Shown: one piece after another, positions 21,468 to 29,722 of the stretch | Layout: every line of letters starts with the position of its first letter | Numbering within the stretch: the first letter of the stretch is position 1 | Source of the DNA: Paulinella micropora | Lineage: Eukaryota > Cercozoa > Imbricatea > Euglyphida | DNA length: 64,000 bases | Assembly (NCBI GenBank): GCA_009731375.1 | Contig: BJOX01000013.1 | Location: forward strand, 1,124,589 to 1,188,588 | Direction of reading: 5' to 3' | Program-made: the position numbers and the translations under genes | The notes under the pieces: generated by a model | What the model saw: only the letters and a program-made list of their open reading frames with translations | What the model was told of the DNA's origin: nothing | Databases searched by the model: none

Positions 21468-21918
21468 ATGATGACAGACCTAAGCACCAAGCAGGACTAC
21501 TTGAATGAAATTGAAAAATGGAACCTTGACAGCGGCAATGTCAAAATGCCGACCATTAAATAGACTAAACCCAACATTGTTTCTTTCTATGAGCAATATA
21601 AGCCCAATGTTGAGATTTCCAACATAGACGATAATGTTAAAGTAGTTATACCCTTAGAAGACACATTGACGAAAATGATGGAGGAAGAAAGCACTCCTTT
21701 TACGACAGCAGATTTAAAAGAAACAGGAATTACCGAAATAAAGGCTAACGTTGGCGAAGAGATAAAAGAACACGAAACCGATGTTTTTCTTCAATATGGC
21801 AAGTATAAAAAAAATGAAAATTGAAGATGTAGCAAAGATTGACAAGCCATACCTTGAATATTTGATTGAACAACCTTATTTTAATAACAAAGACGCGGTA
21901 AAAAAATACCTCTGATTG
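21468..21918 (+). pseudogene. Broken ORF with exonuclease-X-C-like tail
   Basis: Starts at ATG 21468 or 21471 (MTDLSTKQDYLNEIEKWNLD) after ATTAATAGTATATG. It meets an in-frame TAG at 21561-21563, continues open (TKPNIVSFYEQYKPNVEISN ...) and then needs a one-base shift in an A8-like run near 21810. Past that it gives IEDVAKIDKPYLEYLIEQPY and ends at TGA near 21913-21915. The tail GKYK...DVAxIDKxYLxxLIEQP resembles both the polymerase-linked tail at 20631-20747 and the known 'GKYKGK-x-x-x-D-V-A-x-x-D-x-x-Y-L-x-W-L' motif. Two independent lesions suggest decay or sequence errors in homopolymers. Confidence 0.55.
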
Positions 21919-21948
21919 ATATTACATTGTCTTCTGTTTTTTTTTGCT

Positions 21949-23184
21949 TCAATGGTCTTCTATAAAATTAGCAATAATGTTGACATTTCCACCATTATTC
22001 GTAGTGGAAACCGATTTCTGCGTAAAAGTTAATACATCACTCGGAGACAAATAAATATCATAACTTCTTAGATTGATTTGTTGAGTTGAAGTAGCATTAA
22101 CATAAATTTTAAAAATTGTCGTTCCGTTTGCGACGGCTGATGCTGTTGTATCGGTATCAACTATTGAATATTTTGTATCTACATCAGCATACACCGCTCC
22201 AGTTAAAGTTCCATTAACTACCATTCTGACGACATTCGTTTTTGTGTCTTCATTACTAATACTTATCAATGATGGATATACTAATGAATAATTGTCTAAG
22301 TTAGCACCAGCACTATCATATTTTGCTTTATTTCTTATACTCAATATCGGTCTTTCTGTGGTGTGAGCGACTTCAGCACCCTCAATTGAATTCGTTATGC
22401 TGGTATTAATAGTATTTGCCCCCTCAATGAATAAACTAGCACTCGCAGTTTTAAGAATTTGTATTCCAGTCTTTGCATCATTTCTCATGACTGCTGTAAA
22501 TGGTAATGTCGTATTTCGCAGGCTTACACCTTCATTCGTATTAGCATACTTAATCATATGAACTAGTTGGAAATCACCAGTCTCTGGATTTTCAATTGAA
22601 AACTTAATAGCGCCAAATCCAAGATACTGAAATTGAATTTGAAATACATTTCCTACGCTCCAATCTAAGGCAGGCATAGCCCAAGTTCCATCGCAAGGGT
22701 CGTCCCAATCTACTTGGTCAATATAATCTACAGCATTTCCCGAACAATGTGCGATATTCATTCCTGCTTGATTTTTGTAAAAATAAAAACCATTGTTAAG
22801 GTCGTTTCCTATTCCAATAAATGAATAGTAATCTTTTGTATCATCCGTTGTCCATAGAGCAGTAAAGCGAGCAAGTACACCCGTTCCAGTTCTATATTTT
22901 ATTCTCCTTTTACTTACTAATCCAGCATCCGCCGTCGCATTTGCTTGAGTTTTCAATTCAGCCATATTTTCCAAAAATGACACACTTGCTTTAGTTTCTG
23001 TTTTTGTCCATATCCTAGTATTAATGGTATATGGAAAGATTTCTTGTAATACTGGTGTTAATTGCGCAGTTGTTGTTTCGCCGAAGGCTGTCTTCATATT
23101 ATCAATGTGTCCATCATATCCTACTTTTAGGTTAATGAACTCTCCTTTAGGATTTTGTGTGACCAAATTTCTCTGGTGGGACAT
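21949..23184 (-). CDS. Virion surface / spike-like structural protein
   Basis: 411 residues from MSHQRNLVTQNPKGEF. The N-terminal third carries AFGETTTAQLTPVLQEIFPY, then SKRRIKYRTGTGVLARFTAL and FIGIGNDLNNGFYFYKNQAG. This resembles a structural module ('A-F-G-x-x-x-x-x-E-x-x-P-V-x-Q-x-x-F-P-Y' ... 'R-Y-x-x-G-x-G-x-x-A-R-F-T-A' ... 'G-x-G-x-x-x-x-G-x-x-F-x-Y') that I recall from phage, giant-virus and PLV virion proteins. The rest is beta-rich with many Thr, Ser and Asn. It is first in the minus-strand structural block next to the capsid gene, so an exposed receptor-binding or capsid-decorating role is likely but inferred. Length and frame are intact. Confidence 0.6.
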   Translation of the reverse strand: MSHQRNLVTQNPKGEFINLKVGYDGHIDNMKTAFGETTTAQLTPVLQEIFPYTINTRIWTKTETKASVSFLENMAELKTQANATADAGLVSKRRIKYRTGTGVLARFTALWTTDDTKDYYSFIGIGNDLNNGFYFYKNQAGMNIAHCSGNAVDYIDQVDWDDPCDGTWAMPALDWSVGNVFQIQFQYLGFGAIKFSIENPETGDFQLVHMIKYANTNEGVSLRNTTLPFTAVMRNDAKTGIQILKTASASLFIEGANTINTSITNSIEGAEVAHTTERPILSIRNKAKYDSAGANLDNYSLVYPSLISISNEDTKTNVVRMVVNGTLTGAVYADVDTKYSIVDTDTTASAVANGTTIFKIYVNATSTQQINLRSYDIYLSPSDVLTFTQKSVSTTNNGGNVNIIANFIEDH

Positions 23185-23256
23185 TGTTGGTCTATATTAT
23201 CAAAAAAATAAATTAACTATCAAAATTAATAATTACATATTACCTCACTGGCGGAG

Positions 23257-24747
23257 TTATGAAATAGTAATCATATTTGCCTTAACCTGAACCTCTCGCT
23301 GAGTGATTGCCACGGTGTAGTGGTTAAGAGCAGTTCCCGCATTAGTGCCAATAAACTCCCATCGTCGCTCAGTATCAAGACTTAAACCGCTGATTTCATT
23401 TTGGTCTTTGCTCCATAGCGGGCGGGTATTATCCCAAGCATCAACCCAGAACCAGTTGTATTTATACACATCATTATTCATCAAGGCCGAACCCTCAATC
23501 TTTGGCTTCAAATACATATAGTCTTCTTCAGAGGCGCAGTCAATGTTAAACTCTTGCTGTCGTGCTCCGTCTAGAGTAGTGTATAAAGTAGCGATCTTTG
23601 CTGCTGTGCGATTATCATGGTCATAAGCAGTGTTCTTCCTTTCTTCGGTGTTAAAAACTGAGTGATAAATCTTCTTCAAACGGCGACCATGGCCTCTGTC
23701 AAATCGCATAATAATATTTTGGGTTGTGGTTGCTCCAATTGAATTCTTATAAACATAGGGATAATCGATATTGAAGTTCATACCTTCGGGGCTAGCAATC
23801 TTCTGTTGAATTGATTGAATGACATCAGGGTTTGTTTCAACAGCGAGAAACAAGTTAAGATTGGTAACATCAGCAGATACAGCCATAGGCAGTGTAGCAT
23901 TTAGTGCGGCAAGATAAGCAGTGCTAATACAAGTAGCGGCACCATTCGTCACCGTATAACCGGTTCTGTCAGTAGCACTCCACACAATTCGCATAGTCAA
24001 AATCTCTGGAAACATAATAGTCTTATCAAGTGCGAAAATAGTATTAATAATCATACCCAAAGGAATTTTAACATTGATAGCGGTGGCGGCAGTTGCTCCA
24101 CTTCCCACAAGATACTTCGCCTCGTTGTAATTAACATTTACGGCGGATAGTGCTCCAACTCCAGTCGTCAAAGCAGCATCATCGTGACGACGAGCAGAAA
24201 TCACTGGCTCTCGCAATAGACCCTGAGTTGCGGCCGCAACATCGTTATTACCATCAGCGGCCGCACGAAAGGCTGTTCTAGTTGCTTCAATGGCACTAAT
24301 GTTAATCAAACCGTTAGCATTACACTTTTGTAGCATACATCCGTATCCACTAGCATCCCCATGGTTAGGAAGGTCAAGGAAATCCTTCAAACTCATTTCT
24401 GGTTTCCACAACATCTTAGTCACATGTCTAAGGTTGTTAACGTCGCACAGATAAACACCGCTACGGGTCTGAAGTTGAATTTGAGACATTTGCGAAAGGC
24501 AGTCCATAAAAATTCTAGTATAAGTGTTGGCAACAAGAGGCGCTCTCATAGTATAAGTAAAACTCAAATAAGACCGAGCGAGATTGAATGGGCGACTGAT
24601 AAGGTCAAATGATCGTTCTTGTACACCAGCAGTGGTGACTTCAAATGAAGCAGAACCCTCACGTGGAGCGAGTTTATTCAAACGATACGAAGCACTGATA
24701 TAGTCAGTCTTGCTGAAATCCAATTCGCCTCCGTGTTGAGTTGGCAT
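23257..24747 (-). CDS. mcp: Major capsid protein, double-jelly-roll
   Basis: 496 intact residues from MPTQHGGELDFSKTDYISAS, a usual length for PLV/Polinton major capsid proteins. It is beta-strand rich with conserved-looking segments FDLISRPFNLARSYLSFTYT near residue 48, MFPEILTMRIVW near 245, and RFDRGHGRRLKKIYHSVF followed by TYDHDN-like AYDHDN near 345-380. Expected to form the trimeric capsomers of an icosahedral virion. It is flanked by the spike-like gene and the minor capsid gene on the same strand. AT-rich upstream DNA contains TATAAATATA. The family assignment rests on overall pattern and neighbours; a structure prediction would confirm the two jelly rolls. Confidence 0.85.
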   Translation of the reverse strand: MPTQHGGELDFSKTDYISASYRLNKLAPREGSASFEVTTAGVQERSFDLISRPFNLARSYLSFTYTMRAPLVANTYTRIFMDCLSQMSQIQLQTRSGVYLCDVNNLRHVTKMLWKPEMSLKDFLDLPNHGDASGYGCMLQKCNANGLINISAIEATRTAFRAAADGNNDVAAATQGLLREPVISARRHDDAALTTGVGALSAVNVNYNEAKYLVGSGATAATAINVKIPLGMIINTIFALDKTIMFPEILTMRIVWSATDRTGYTVTNGAATCISTAYLAALNATLPMAVSADVTNLNLFLAVETNPDVIQSIQQKIASPEGMNFNIDYPYVYKNSIGATTTQNIIMRFDRGHGRRLKKIYHSVFNTEERKNTAYDHDNRTAAKIATLYTTLDGARQQEFNIDCASEEDYMYLKPKIEGSALMNNDVYKYNWFWVDAWDNTRPLWSKDQNEISGLSLDTERRWEFIGTNAGTALNHYTVAITQREVQVKANMITIS

Positions 24748-24840
24748 TTTGTTTTTTGATTTTTTAGGCAGTTGAGATTATTTGCTAATTCACAAGAATA
24801 TATTTATAGAAAAAATAAATAATTCTAAAATTAAAATTAA

Positions 24841-25651
24841 TTACCTAGATTTTAATAAATTGAAAAAGGATGTAAATAAATTAAAATAATTTGTTTCTCT
24901 GTAAATTAATAATGTTATAACAATACCCAAACCATTAAGATTAATTGCTTGGTCGTTTTCGTCTGTAAGATAAAACCTGAATACATTATTTGAACTGGAG
25001 GATAATTTCTTACCATACTCCGACCCACTTCCGTCGTATATAACGGCTCCAAATGGAATATCATTCGCCGTGTATATTTCTTGTAGCACATGATTATCAC
25101 CTTCCCCCACTAAGTCCGATTGAAGATACAAAGTCTTTTCTCCAGTTAAAATAATTACATTTGGCGATTTAATAAAATCATTAGCAAAGAAATATGTTGA
25201 GTTTCTATCAAACCCCATTACCTCGTGAATACGGGTATCACTATCAAATAAATCGCGGTTGAAATCCCTTATTCTCTGACACACTGAATGTTAATTTGCC
25301 ATCCTCTGGTTCTATGTTAGTATTATTACTGGATACAACATAAGTATAATTATTTGGGCTGTCCGCGGTTAGCACCTCCGACAACTTATTTTTTAGATTG
25401 TTCATTGTGTAGTTTCCCTCAGGTATAGTAATTAAAGCCTCATACCCGTCTTCGCTAAGAGTAAAAGTATTATATGGTGAAGCCACAGAGTAATACGACT
25501 TCGGCACATAAATATGAAGAATTTTACAATGTGTGGGATTGTCTAGTGATTTTAAGTTTAATTCGTGTGTAAAATCTGAGTCTGTGCCTGTTATCCTGTT
25601 TTTACTATTGACATAATAGATGCCTGTTGCGCGACCGCCTTTGTACTCCAT
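24841..25651 (-). CDS. Minor capsid (penton-like) protein, frameshifted
   Basis: Starts at ATG 25651 (MEYKGGRATGIYYVNSKNRI). Family features are GTDSDFTHEL, YVPKSYYSVASPYNTFTLSE and IPEGNYTMNNL, the standard N-terminal pattern of single-jelly-roll penton proteins of virophages and PLVs. The frame ends at 25244. A second frame overlaps it from 25284 downward and carries the matching C-terminal half (EVMGFDRNSTYFFANDF, VIILTGEKTLYLQSDLV, RFYLTDENDQAINLNGL). A single-base shift near 25255-25265, at GGATTTCAACC on the coding strand, separates the halves. Either the gene is inactivated or the consensus has an extra base. I see no slippery-site/pseudoknot evidence for programmed frameshifting. TATA-like GTATATATTAG lies about 5 bp upstream of the start. 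Confidence 0.8.
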
Positions 25652-25677
25652 GATGTGTATATATTAGAAAATATCTT

Positions 25678-26382
25678 TTATATGTATGTATCAAAATTAC
25701 CATAACCATTCTGTGTTTTTAATTTCTCCGCTTCTTCTTCTTTTAAGTCTGTGAAACCCGAACTAAACTTAAATTGGTTGCCTTTCGCCCGCTCCATTAA
25801 AAACCTCATTGAGTGCCATCCACAAGTTGAGGAAGTATCACTCTGTTGCTTTACTTGATTGACCTTCATCAATAAATAACTATCGGGGTGGCTTTTGTCA
25901 ATTAGTCGTTTCATTTGTTGTTGAAAGTCTTCCGTTGGTTGGTAAAGTGCTAATGGGTCATACACTTCCACTGACCTGTCTTTATCCAGACTTACCCATA
26001 TAGCAATCCAATGAGACCCCGCTTGTTTGTGATTGTCCAAATTCATAATAAATCCGTATCGCTTTCTTTTTTCTGGATTTAGTTTGTAGATTTCATCACT
26101 GGCTATCGCTCCGAGATACCATCCGTATTTTTTCATTATATCATCTATTTCATTAGTCATTAATCCCCGCCCCTCTCCATCTTGCTGTGGTTGCTCTTGC
26201 TGTTGCTCGTTATCTCCAACTAATTGGAGATTTGGTGGTTGCTCTGGTGTCTCCGCGACGCTCGGGGGTAGCGGTTGGGGCATCCCTTCATCAACATTTA
26301 AATCCGCTGAAACTTGTTTATCTACATTTGGGTCTATTGTCATTTTGCTAGTTAGAGTTTTTACAAAATCCTTTTTATTCAT
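25678..26382 (-). CDS. Adenovirus-type (Ulp1/C48-like) maturation protease
   Basis: 234 residues. The N-terminal third is Pro/Gln-rich and disordered (ending in a QQQEQPQQ tract). The catalytic part shows GSHWIAIWVSLD (His), VEVYDPLA (Asp/Glu position) and QSDTSSTCGWHSMRFL (oxyanion Gln and nucleophile Cys). This is the His-Asp-Gln-Cys order of the adenain/Ulp1 clan. In Polintons and virophages it processes capsid proteins during maturation. Its disordered segment NLQLVGDN is encoded by one of four copies of a 20-bp palindrome (26212-26231). Intact, and lying between capsid and core-protein genes on the same strand. Confidence 0.85.
   Translation of the reverse strand: MNKKDFVKTLTSKMTIDPNVDKQVSADLNVDEGMPQPLPPSVAETPEQPPNLQLVGDNEQQQEQPQQDGEGRGLMTNEIDDIMKKYGWYLGAIASDEIYKLNPEKRKRYGFIMNLDNHKQAGSHWIAIWVSLDKDRSVEVYDPLALYQPTEDFQQQMKRLIDKSHPDSYLLMKVNQVKQQSDTSSTCGWHSMRFLMERAKGNQFKFSSGFTDLKEEEAEKLKTQNGYGNFDTYI
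26212..26231. repeat. 20-bp palindrome, copy 1 (in protease gene)
   Basis: ATCTCCAA-CTAA-TTGGAGAT: perfect 8-bp arms around four free bases, in frame within the protease's disordered region (encodes LQLVGD on the minus strand). Confidence 0.9.
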
Positions 26383-26405
26383 TGTGTGCCTCCAATCTTT
26401 GCGGG

Positions 26406-27752
26406 CTAAGTATTTTTTATTTTCGCTATTGAAAATACCTTATCAATTAATTCATTTAATGTTTTCGCTCCATTCCCCTTTTGTTTAACATCTCCAACAT
26501 TTTGGAGATACCCCATATACTCTTCATATCTAGCGTAATCCGCCACTTTTCTTTTTACGTTTTCCACCTCACTTCCAACATCAATATTAAACCTTTTAAT
26601 CATGTTAATAATCCACTTTGAAGTGTCTTTGTAATTTAATTTGTTATGACCATCATTATCTAGTCTCTTTTTTAAAGCCTGTGCTAACTCTTTTATGGTA
26701 ATGGTTGGGTGATAAGTTTTTGAAAATCCAGAGATTAAAAATTGATTAATTTGTAAATTTTCAAGATGCTTACCCTTTTCTTCTGCTTTCTTTTTTTCCT
26801 TTTCAAGTTTTTCTTTATATTCTTCTGCTAACTTTTTCTGTTCTTCTAAAGATGTCGCTGTGGCTATAGCCATCTGAATATCTTGACTGGCTTTTTGTAA
26901 GTCTTTGAGACTCATCTTTTTAATGAATTTATCTGTATATCCTGCTAATTTCAGTGTTTCAATATCTTTCTGCTTTTGCTTTTTTTCTTCCTCATATTGC
27001 TCTTTCGTTTTCAATGGTGCTTCATCTCCTAAATTAGGTAAGGCTGGTGCTTGTGGTGGTGCTCCAAATGGTGGTGCTAATGGATTATCTCCAACTGGTT
27101 GGAGATATGGTGCTTGTGGCGGTGCTCCAAATTGTGGTGCTTGTTGTGGCTGTCCAAATTGTGGTGGCATAATATATTGATATTGCGGTGGCGGTGGTAA
27201 TGCTTGTATTCTATTTTTTCTGTCTTCTTCATATTTTACATCATCTATGAGTTTTTGCTCCCTTCTTAGTTCTCTGTCTTTTTGTTCTTGTCGTTCCTTG
27301 ATATCGGATAGTTCATTGCGGTGTATCCTTGCTAACTCATCCTGCCTTTCCTTCGCATCTGCTACGTCTTTTCGTTCTAGCCTTTTCTTTTCTTCTTCTA
27401 AATCCTCCCTTTTCTTCTTTTCCTTTTCTTCCTCGTCATGTATTAACTCATATTTCTTTTGTAAGTTGCTTTGTATTTGGTTTCGGTTCTCGTGTTCAAG
27501 ACGATTGAAATCAGATTTGATTATTTTTTCCCTTGGTTTGCGACTAGCCCTTTGCGACTTTGGTTTGCTAATATATTTCATAAAAAGTTTAACGATTTGT
27601 AATGTGCTTAAATCATTTGTTTTCTTACCAAAATTAAGATAATATTTTTTACCCTTCTGGATAATATACGGCCTCCCGCTCTTATTTCTATAAACTCGTG
27701 GGGGTCTTACCTTAGCCTTTGATATTTTAGAATTGCGCTTCATGCTTCGCAT
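26406..27752 (-). CDS. Proline-rich coiled-coil protein, probable virion core/scaffold protein
   Basis: 448 residues. It has a very basic start with SGRPYIIQKGKKYYLNFGKK (residues about 25-45), then a charged coiled coil (about 90-185). A PQFGQPQQAPQFGAPPQAP low-complexity linker (about 190-250) follows, then a second coiled coil (about 255-345) and a mixed C-terminal domain. No enzymatic motif. By place (between protease and small basic protein) and composition it may be a DNA-condensing or internal scaffold protein; that is inference. Two copies of the 20-bp palindrome lie in its frame (26490-26509 and 27087-27106), each encoding LQxVGD. The first codons (MRSMKRNSK) overlap a duplicated intergenic module, so an ATG three codons in is possible. 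Confidence 0.65.
   Translation of the reverse strand: MRSMKRNSKISKAKVRPPRVYRNKSGRPYIIQKGKKYYLNFGKKTNDLSTLQIVKLFMKYISKPKSQRASRKPREKIIKSDFNRLEHENRNQIQSNLQKKYELIHDEEEKEKKKREDLEEEKKRLERKDVADAKERQDELARIHRNELSDIKERQEQKDRELRREQKLIDDVKYEEDRKNRIQALPPPPQYQYIMPPQFGQPQQAPQFGAPPQAPYLQPVGDNPLAPPFGAPPQAPALPNLGDEAPLKTKEQYEEEKKQKQKDIETLKLAGYTDKFIKKMSLKDLQKASQDIQMAIATATSLEEQKKLAEEYKEKLEKEKKKAEEKGKHLENLQINQFLISGFSKTYHPTITIKELAQALKKRLDNDGHNKLNYKDTSKWIINMIKRFNIDVGSEVENVKRKVADYARYEEYMGYLQNVGDVKQKGNGAKTLNELIDKVFSIAKIKNT
26490..26509. repeat. 20-bp palindrome, copy 2 (in coiled-coil gene)
   Basis: ATCTCCAA-CATT-TTGGAGAT: identical arms, different centre; encodes LQNVGD near the C-terminal end of the coiled-coil protein. 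Confidence 0.9.
27087..27106. repeat. 20-bp palindrome, copy 3 (in coiled-coil gene)
   Basis: ATCTCCAA-CTGG-TTGGAGAT: identical arms; encodes LQPVGD within the proline-rich linker. A possible degenerate relative, TCTCCTAAATTAGG, follows at about 27007-27020 on the plus-strand coordinates and encodes PNLGDE. Confidence 0.9.
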
Positions 27753-27885
27753 TATCGCTTATTCTAAAACATCTATTTTTCTTTATTAAAAAAAATTAAT
27801 CTGAAACGATGGTTATCAATATCTCAAACAAGTTTGAGATTACGAGTATGAGCAAAGCGAATGAGAGTGTGGATTTACAAATATC
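27721..27885. repeat. Intergenic foldback module, copy A
   Basis: Shares order and sequence with 29714-29856: GATATTTxAGAATT, CTTCxTGCTxTCGCAxTxTCGC, TTATTCTxAAACAT, GATGxTTATCAA, then GAGxATGAGCxAAGCGAATG and AAATATCA. The left half (GCTTATTCT) and right half (AGxATGAGC) are roughly inverted, so it can fold back. Copy A also contains the 20-bp palindrome at 27821-27840, which copy B lacks. It lies between the 5' end of the coiled-coil gene and the 3' end of the small basic gene. Confidence 0.75.
27821..27840. repeat. 20-bp palindrome, copy 4 (intergenic, arm variant)
   Basis: ATCTCAAA-CAAG-TTTGAGAT: same 8-4-8 design as the three coding copies, with C to A in one arm matched by G to T in the other. 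It is absent at the corresponding place in module copy B. Confidence 0.85.
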
Positions 27886-28204
27886 AACGGAACTTTACAG
27901 CCCCTCCTCGTTGCTTACCATACCCAAGTTTTGCAGCGGTAGACCCGATACGAGACGCATATGGAACCCCGACATCACCAAGGGCATTAGCGGTCTTTGA
28001 AATAATCTTGTTATCGCGAAGAAATTTATTGACAGCCATTGCGGTTTTTCCGACCTTAGCCCAGTTAATCTTTCCTCCCTTTTGACCACTCTTCTTCTTT
28101 GATCTTGTCCGAGATACTTTTTTTCCTCCCTTCTGTGGCATGGATGGATTGTATCCGATGTTATATCCTGATGGTTGTGAAATTATCACTGGTGATACTG
28201 GCAT
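27884..28204 (-). CDS. Small basic virion protein, adenovirus pVI/pX-like
   Basis: 106 residues: a short N-terminal stretch with Pro and Tyr, a strongly basic KKVSRTRSKKKSGQKGGK patch, then NKFLRDNKIISKTANALGDV and ending AAKLGYGKQRGG. The pattern 'F-L-[RK]-x-x-K-[IL]-I-S-x-x-x-x-A-L' followed by 'L-G-Y-G-x-x-R-G-G' is shared by small minor-capsid or DNA-binding proteins of many PLVs, virophages and related viruses. Likely inside the capsid, binding DNA or membrane; inferred. TATA-like GTATTATAT directly precedes the ATG. Confidence 0.65.
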   Translation of the reverse strand: MPVSPVIISQPSGYNIGYNPSMPQKGGKKVSRTRSKKKSGQKGGKINWAKVGKTAMAVNKFLRDNKIISKTANALGDVGVPYASRIGSTAAKLGYGKQRGGAVKFR

Positions 28205-28243
28205 ATATAATACAGAAAAATAATTAATTACAAATTTTATTTT

Positions 28244-29054
28244 TTACTTAAGACGATAAGCAAAATTTTTGCGTAATTCATCATCAACACTTGAAACATA
28301 AAGAAAATTAAATCTCTCCTTTGTTGCTTCGTGATACTTTTGAAGAAAATAATCAAAATCAAAAGATAATTCTAAGTGTTTATACACGAGTTCCATTTAT
28401 CCTGAGACTGGCTTGGAAAGATTAACAAATAATCTGCTTAATGGCTTCTGGTCGTAGGTCGTTCAGATACTGACTAGACATAATCACCTTTGATTTATAG
28501 TGTCTGTTCTTTTTTAACAAATCACTTACAGATTTGTCTCTTAATCCGCTTCCGAGGTCATCGAGCACAAAAACAACTTCTGGAGTAATATACTTAGAAG
28601 GTCTCTCTTTTTTTTCAATTGTTGTTTTAGTTTTCTCCTCTTTTCCAAAATAAAGAAACTTTGGCTTCTCCATTGGCTCTTCATCTTTGATTTCTCCTTC
28701 TTGCTCTTCATCCTGTTTGTTTAGTTTGTCAAGTTCGCAATCAATTATATTTACTCCGTCAGTCTTCAAAAAGGTATATACAGCCATTGGGTTACCCCTG
28801 TTCTTAAAGTGCTTAATCATTGCTTTGTAAATGTAATCCTTGTGTATTGTTGAAGCGATAATAACAATACGGGTCTTTCTGTCTGTAGTCCGTTTCAGTA
28901 TTTCAAAGAGTGCCGTAGTCTTCCCGCTCTTCTTACGGGCAAGTAGAAATATGTTGGCATACGGCTCATTGAATAATTTATAACCTTTCGCCTGTTTATT
29001 ACCTTCACCATCCTGCTTCACTGGTTTCACCTTCACGTTATTCAACTTCTCCAT
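28244..29054 (-). CDS. FtsK/HerA-type genome-packaging ATPase, frameshifted near its end
   Basis: The probable start is ATG 29054 (MEKLNNVKVKPVKQDGEG), 13 codons inside the longest frame, because AATATATACA abuts it. Walker A is IFLLARKKSGKTTAL (Ala where the first Gly usually is) and Walker B is VVFVLDDLGSGL. A sensor-like region follows: KVIMSSQYLNDLRPEA. The frame stops at 28422-28424 (KQIIC). A short adjacent frame then carries DYLLIFPSQSQDK, and a third (28244-28396) carries the usual C-terminal end, LSFDFDYFLQKYHEAT and FNFLYVSSVDDELRKNF. Two small indels near 28425 and 28400 would explain this. The ATPase pumps DNA into preformed capsids. The protein also has an acidic Lys/Glu-rich insert before Walker B. 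Confidence 0.82.
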
Positions 29055-29064
29055 TGTATATATT

Positions 29065-29427
29065 CTAAGCCAAAAATTCCAAACACACAACAATTCGCCC
29101 CGCTAAATTTCCTGTGTCAATATTTCCGCTGTCAGTTTCGAGGATTTTAAATGTATATTGGCCGTCAGTCCATCCGACAACACCCAAATTATAACCGAGA
29201 TTTGAAATGTTTGCTGTGGTGCTGTCCGCAAATGTTCCAATAATTCCAATTCTATCCATGTAAAGAATTCTGGTTTTTGTCTCTGTCTGGTCGTTCATAT
29301 AGTGAATAAATTTTACATTCATTTTGGTGGGTGTGAATGACATTTGAATATTTTTATTAAATGTTTTGCTTCCTCCAGCAAAATCATTGCTCAGAAAAAT
29401 AATCTTTTGGTATTTGAACTCACTCAT
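29065..29427 (-). CDS. Unknown beta-rich viral protein
   Basis: 120 residues from ATG 29427 (MSEFKYQKIIFLSNDFAGGS); the frame is open further upstream but the ATG after ATATTATACAAAATATAGT is the better start. Beta-strand-like throughout, with GWTDGQYTFKILETDSGNID near the end. No motif recognised. It ends just upstream of the ATPase start, so a shared transcript is possible. By composition and place it may be a minor capsid or cement protein; that is a guess. Confidence 0.55.
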   Translation of the reverse strand: MSEFKYQKIIFLSNDFAGGSKTFNKNIQMSFTPTKMNVKFIHYMNDQTETKTRILYMDRIGIIGTFADSTTANISNLGYNLGVVGWTDGQYTFKILETDSGNIDTGNLAGRIVVCLEFLA

Positions 29428-29452
29428 ACTATATTTTGTATAATATAAAAAA

Positions 29453-29722
29453 ATGATTTTAATATTCTTGTTTATGTTATTTTCATCCAATAGGATAATG
29501 TTTGTTATTGCTCGGACGGCATGCGACTTTTACTCACGGATAAGTGAAAAAAAGAATATAAGTTGTGTTTATTGTATTCAAAAAGGTATAGATACTAAAT
29601 TTAAATGTATTTACAAACCCTTTAGTGATTGGTGTGTTAGTTTTGATGAAGCACTACCTTTAATCTGTGATGGTGATAATAGATGGTATATGACACATAT
29701 ATACGAGTGCTTTGATATTTGA
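29453..29722 (+). CDS. Unknown small Cys-rich protein
   Basis: Up to 89 residues, divergent from the 29065-29427 gene, with a hydrophobic start (MILIFLFMLFSS) that could be a signal or membrane segment. It continues with six cysteines (SCVYCIQKG, FKCIYKPFSDWCVSF, LICDGDN). A start at the second ATG (MFVIARTACDF) is possible. No family recognised. Its stop lies inside intergenic module copy B. Confidence 0.4.
   Translation: MILIFLFMLFSSNRIMFVIARTACDFYSRISEKKNISCVYCIQKGIDTKFKCIYKPFSDWCVSFDEALPLICDGDNRWYMTHIYECFDI

Noticed and set aside
25244-25284. Programmed frameshift in the minor capsid gene
   Set aside because: The shift site lacks an obvious slippery heptamer or downstream structure, and similar one-base breaks occur in many other genes here, including host ones.
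26905-27642. Plus-strand frames opposite the coiled-coil gene
   Set aside because: Ser/Phe-rich shadows of the Lys/Glu-rich coding strand.
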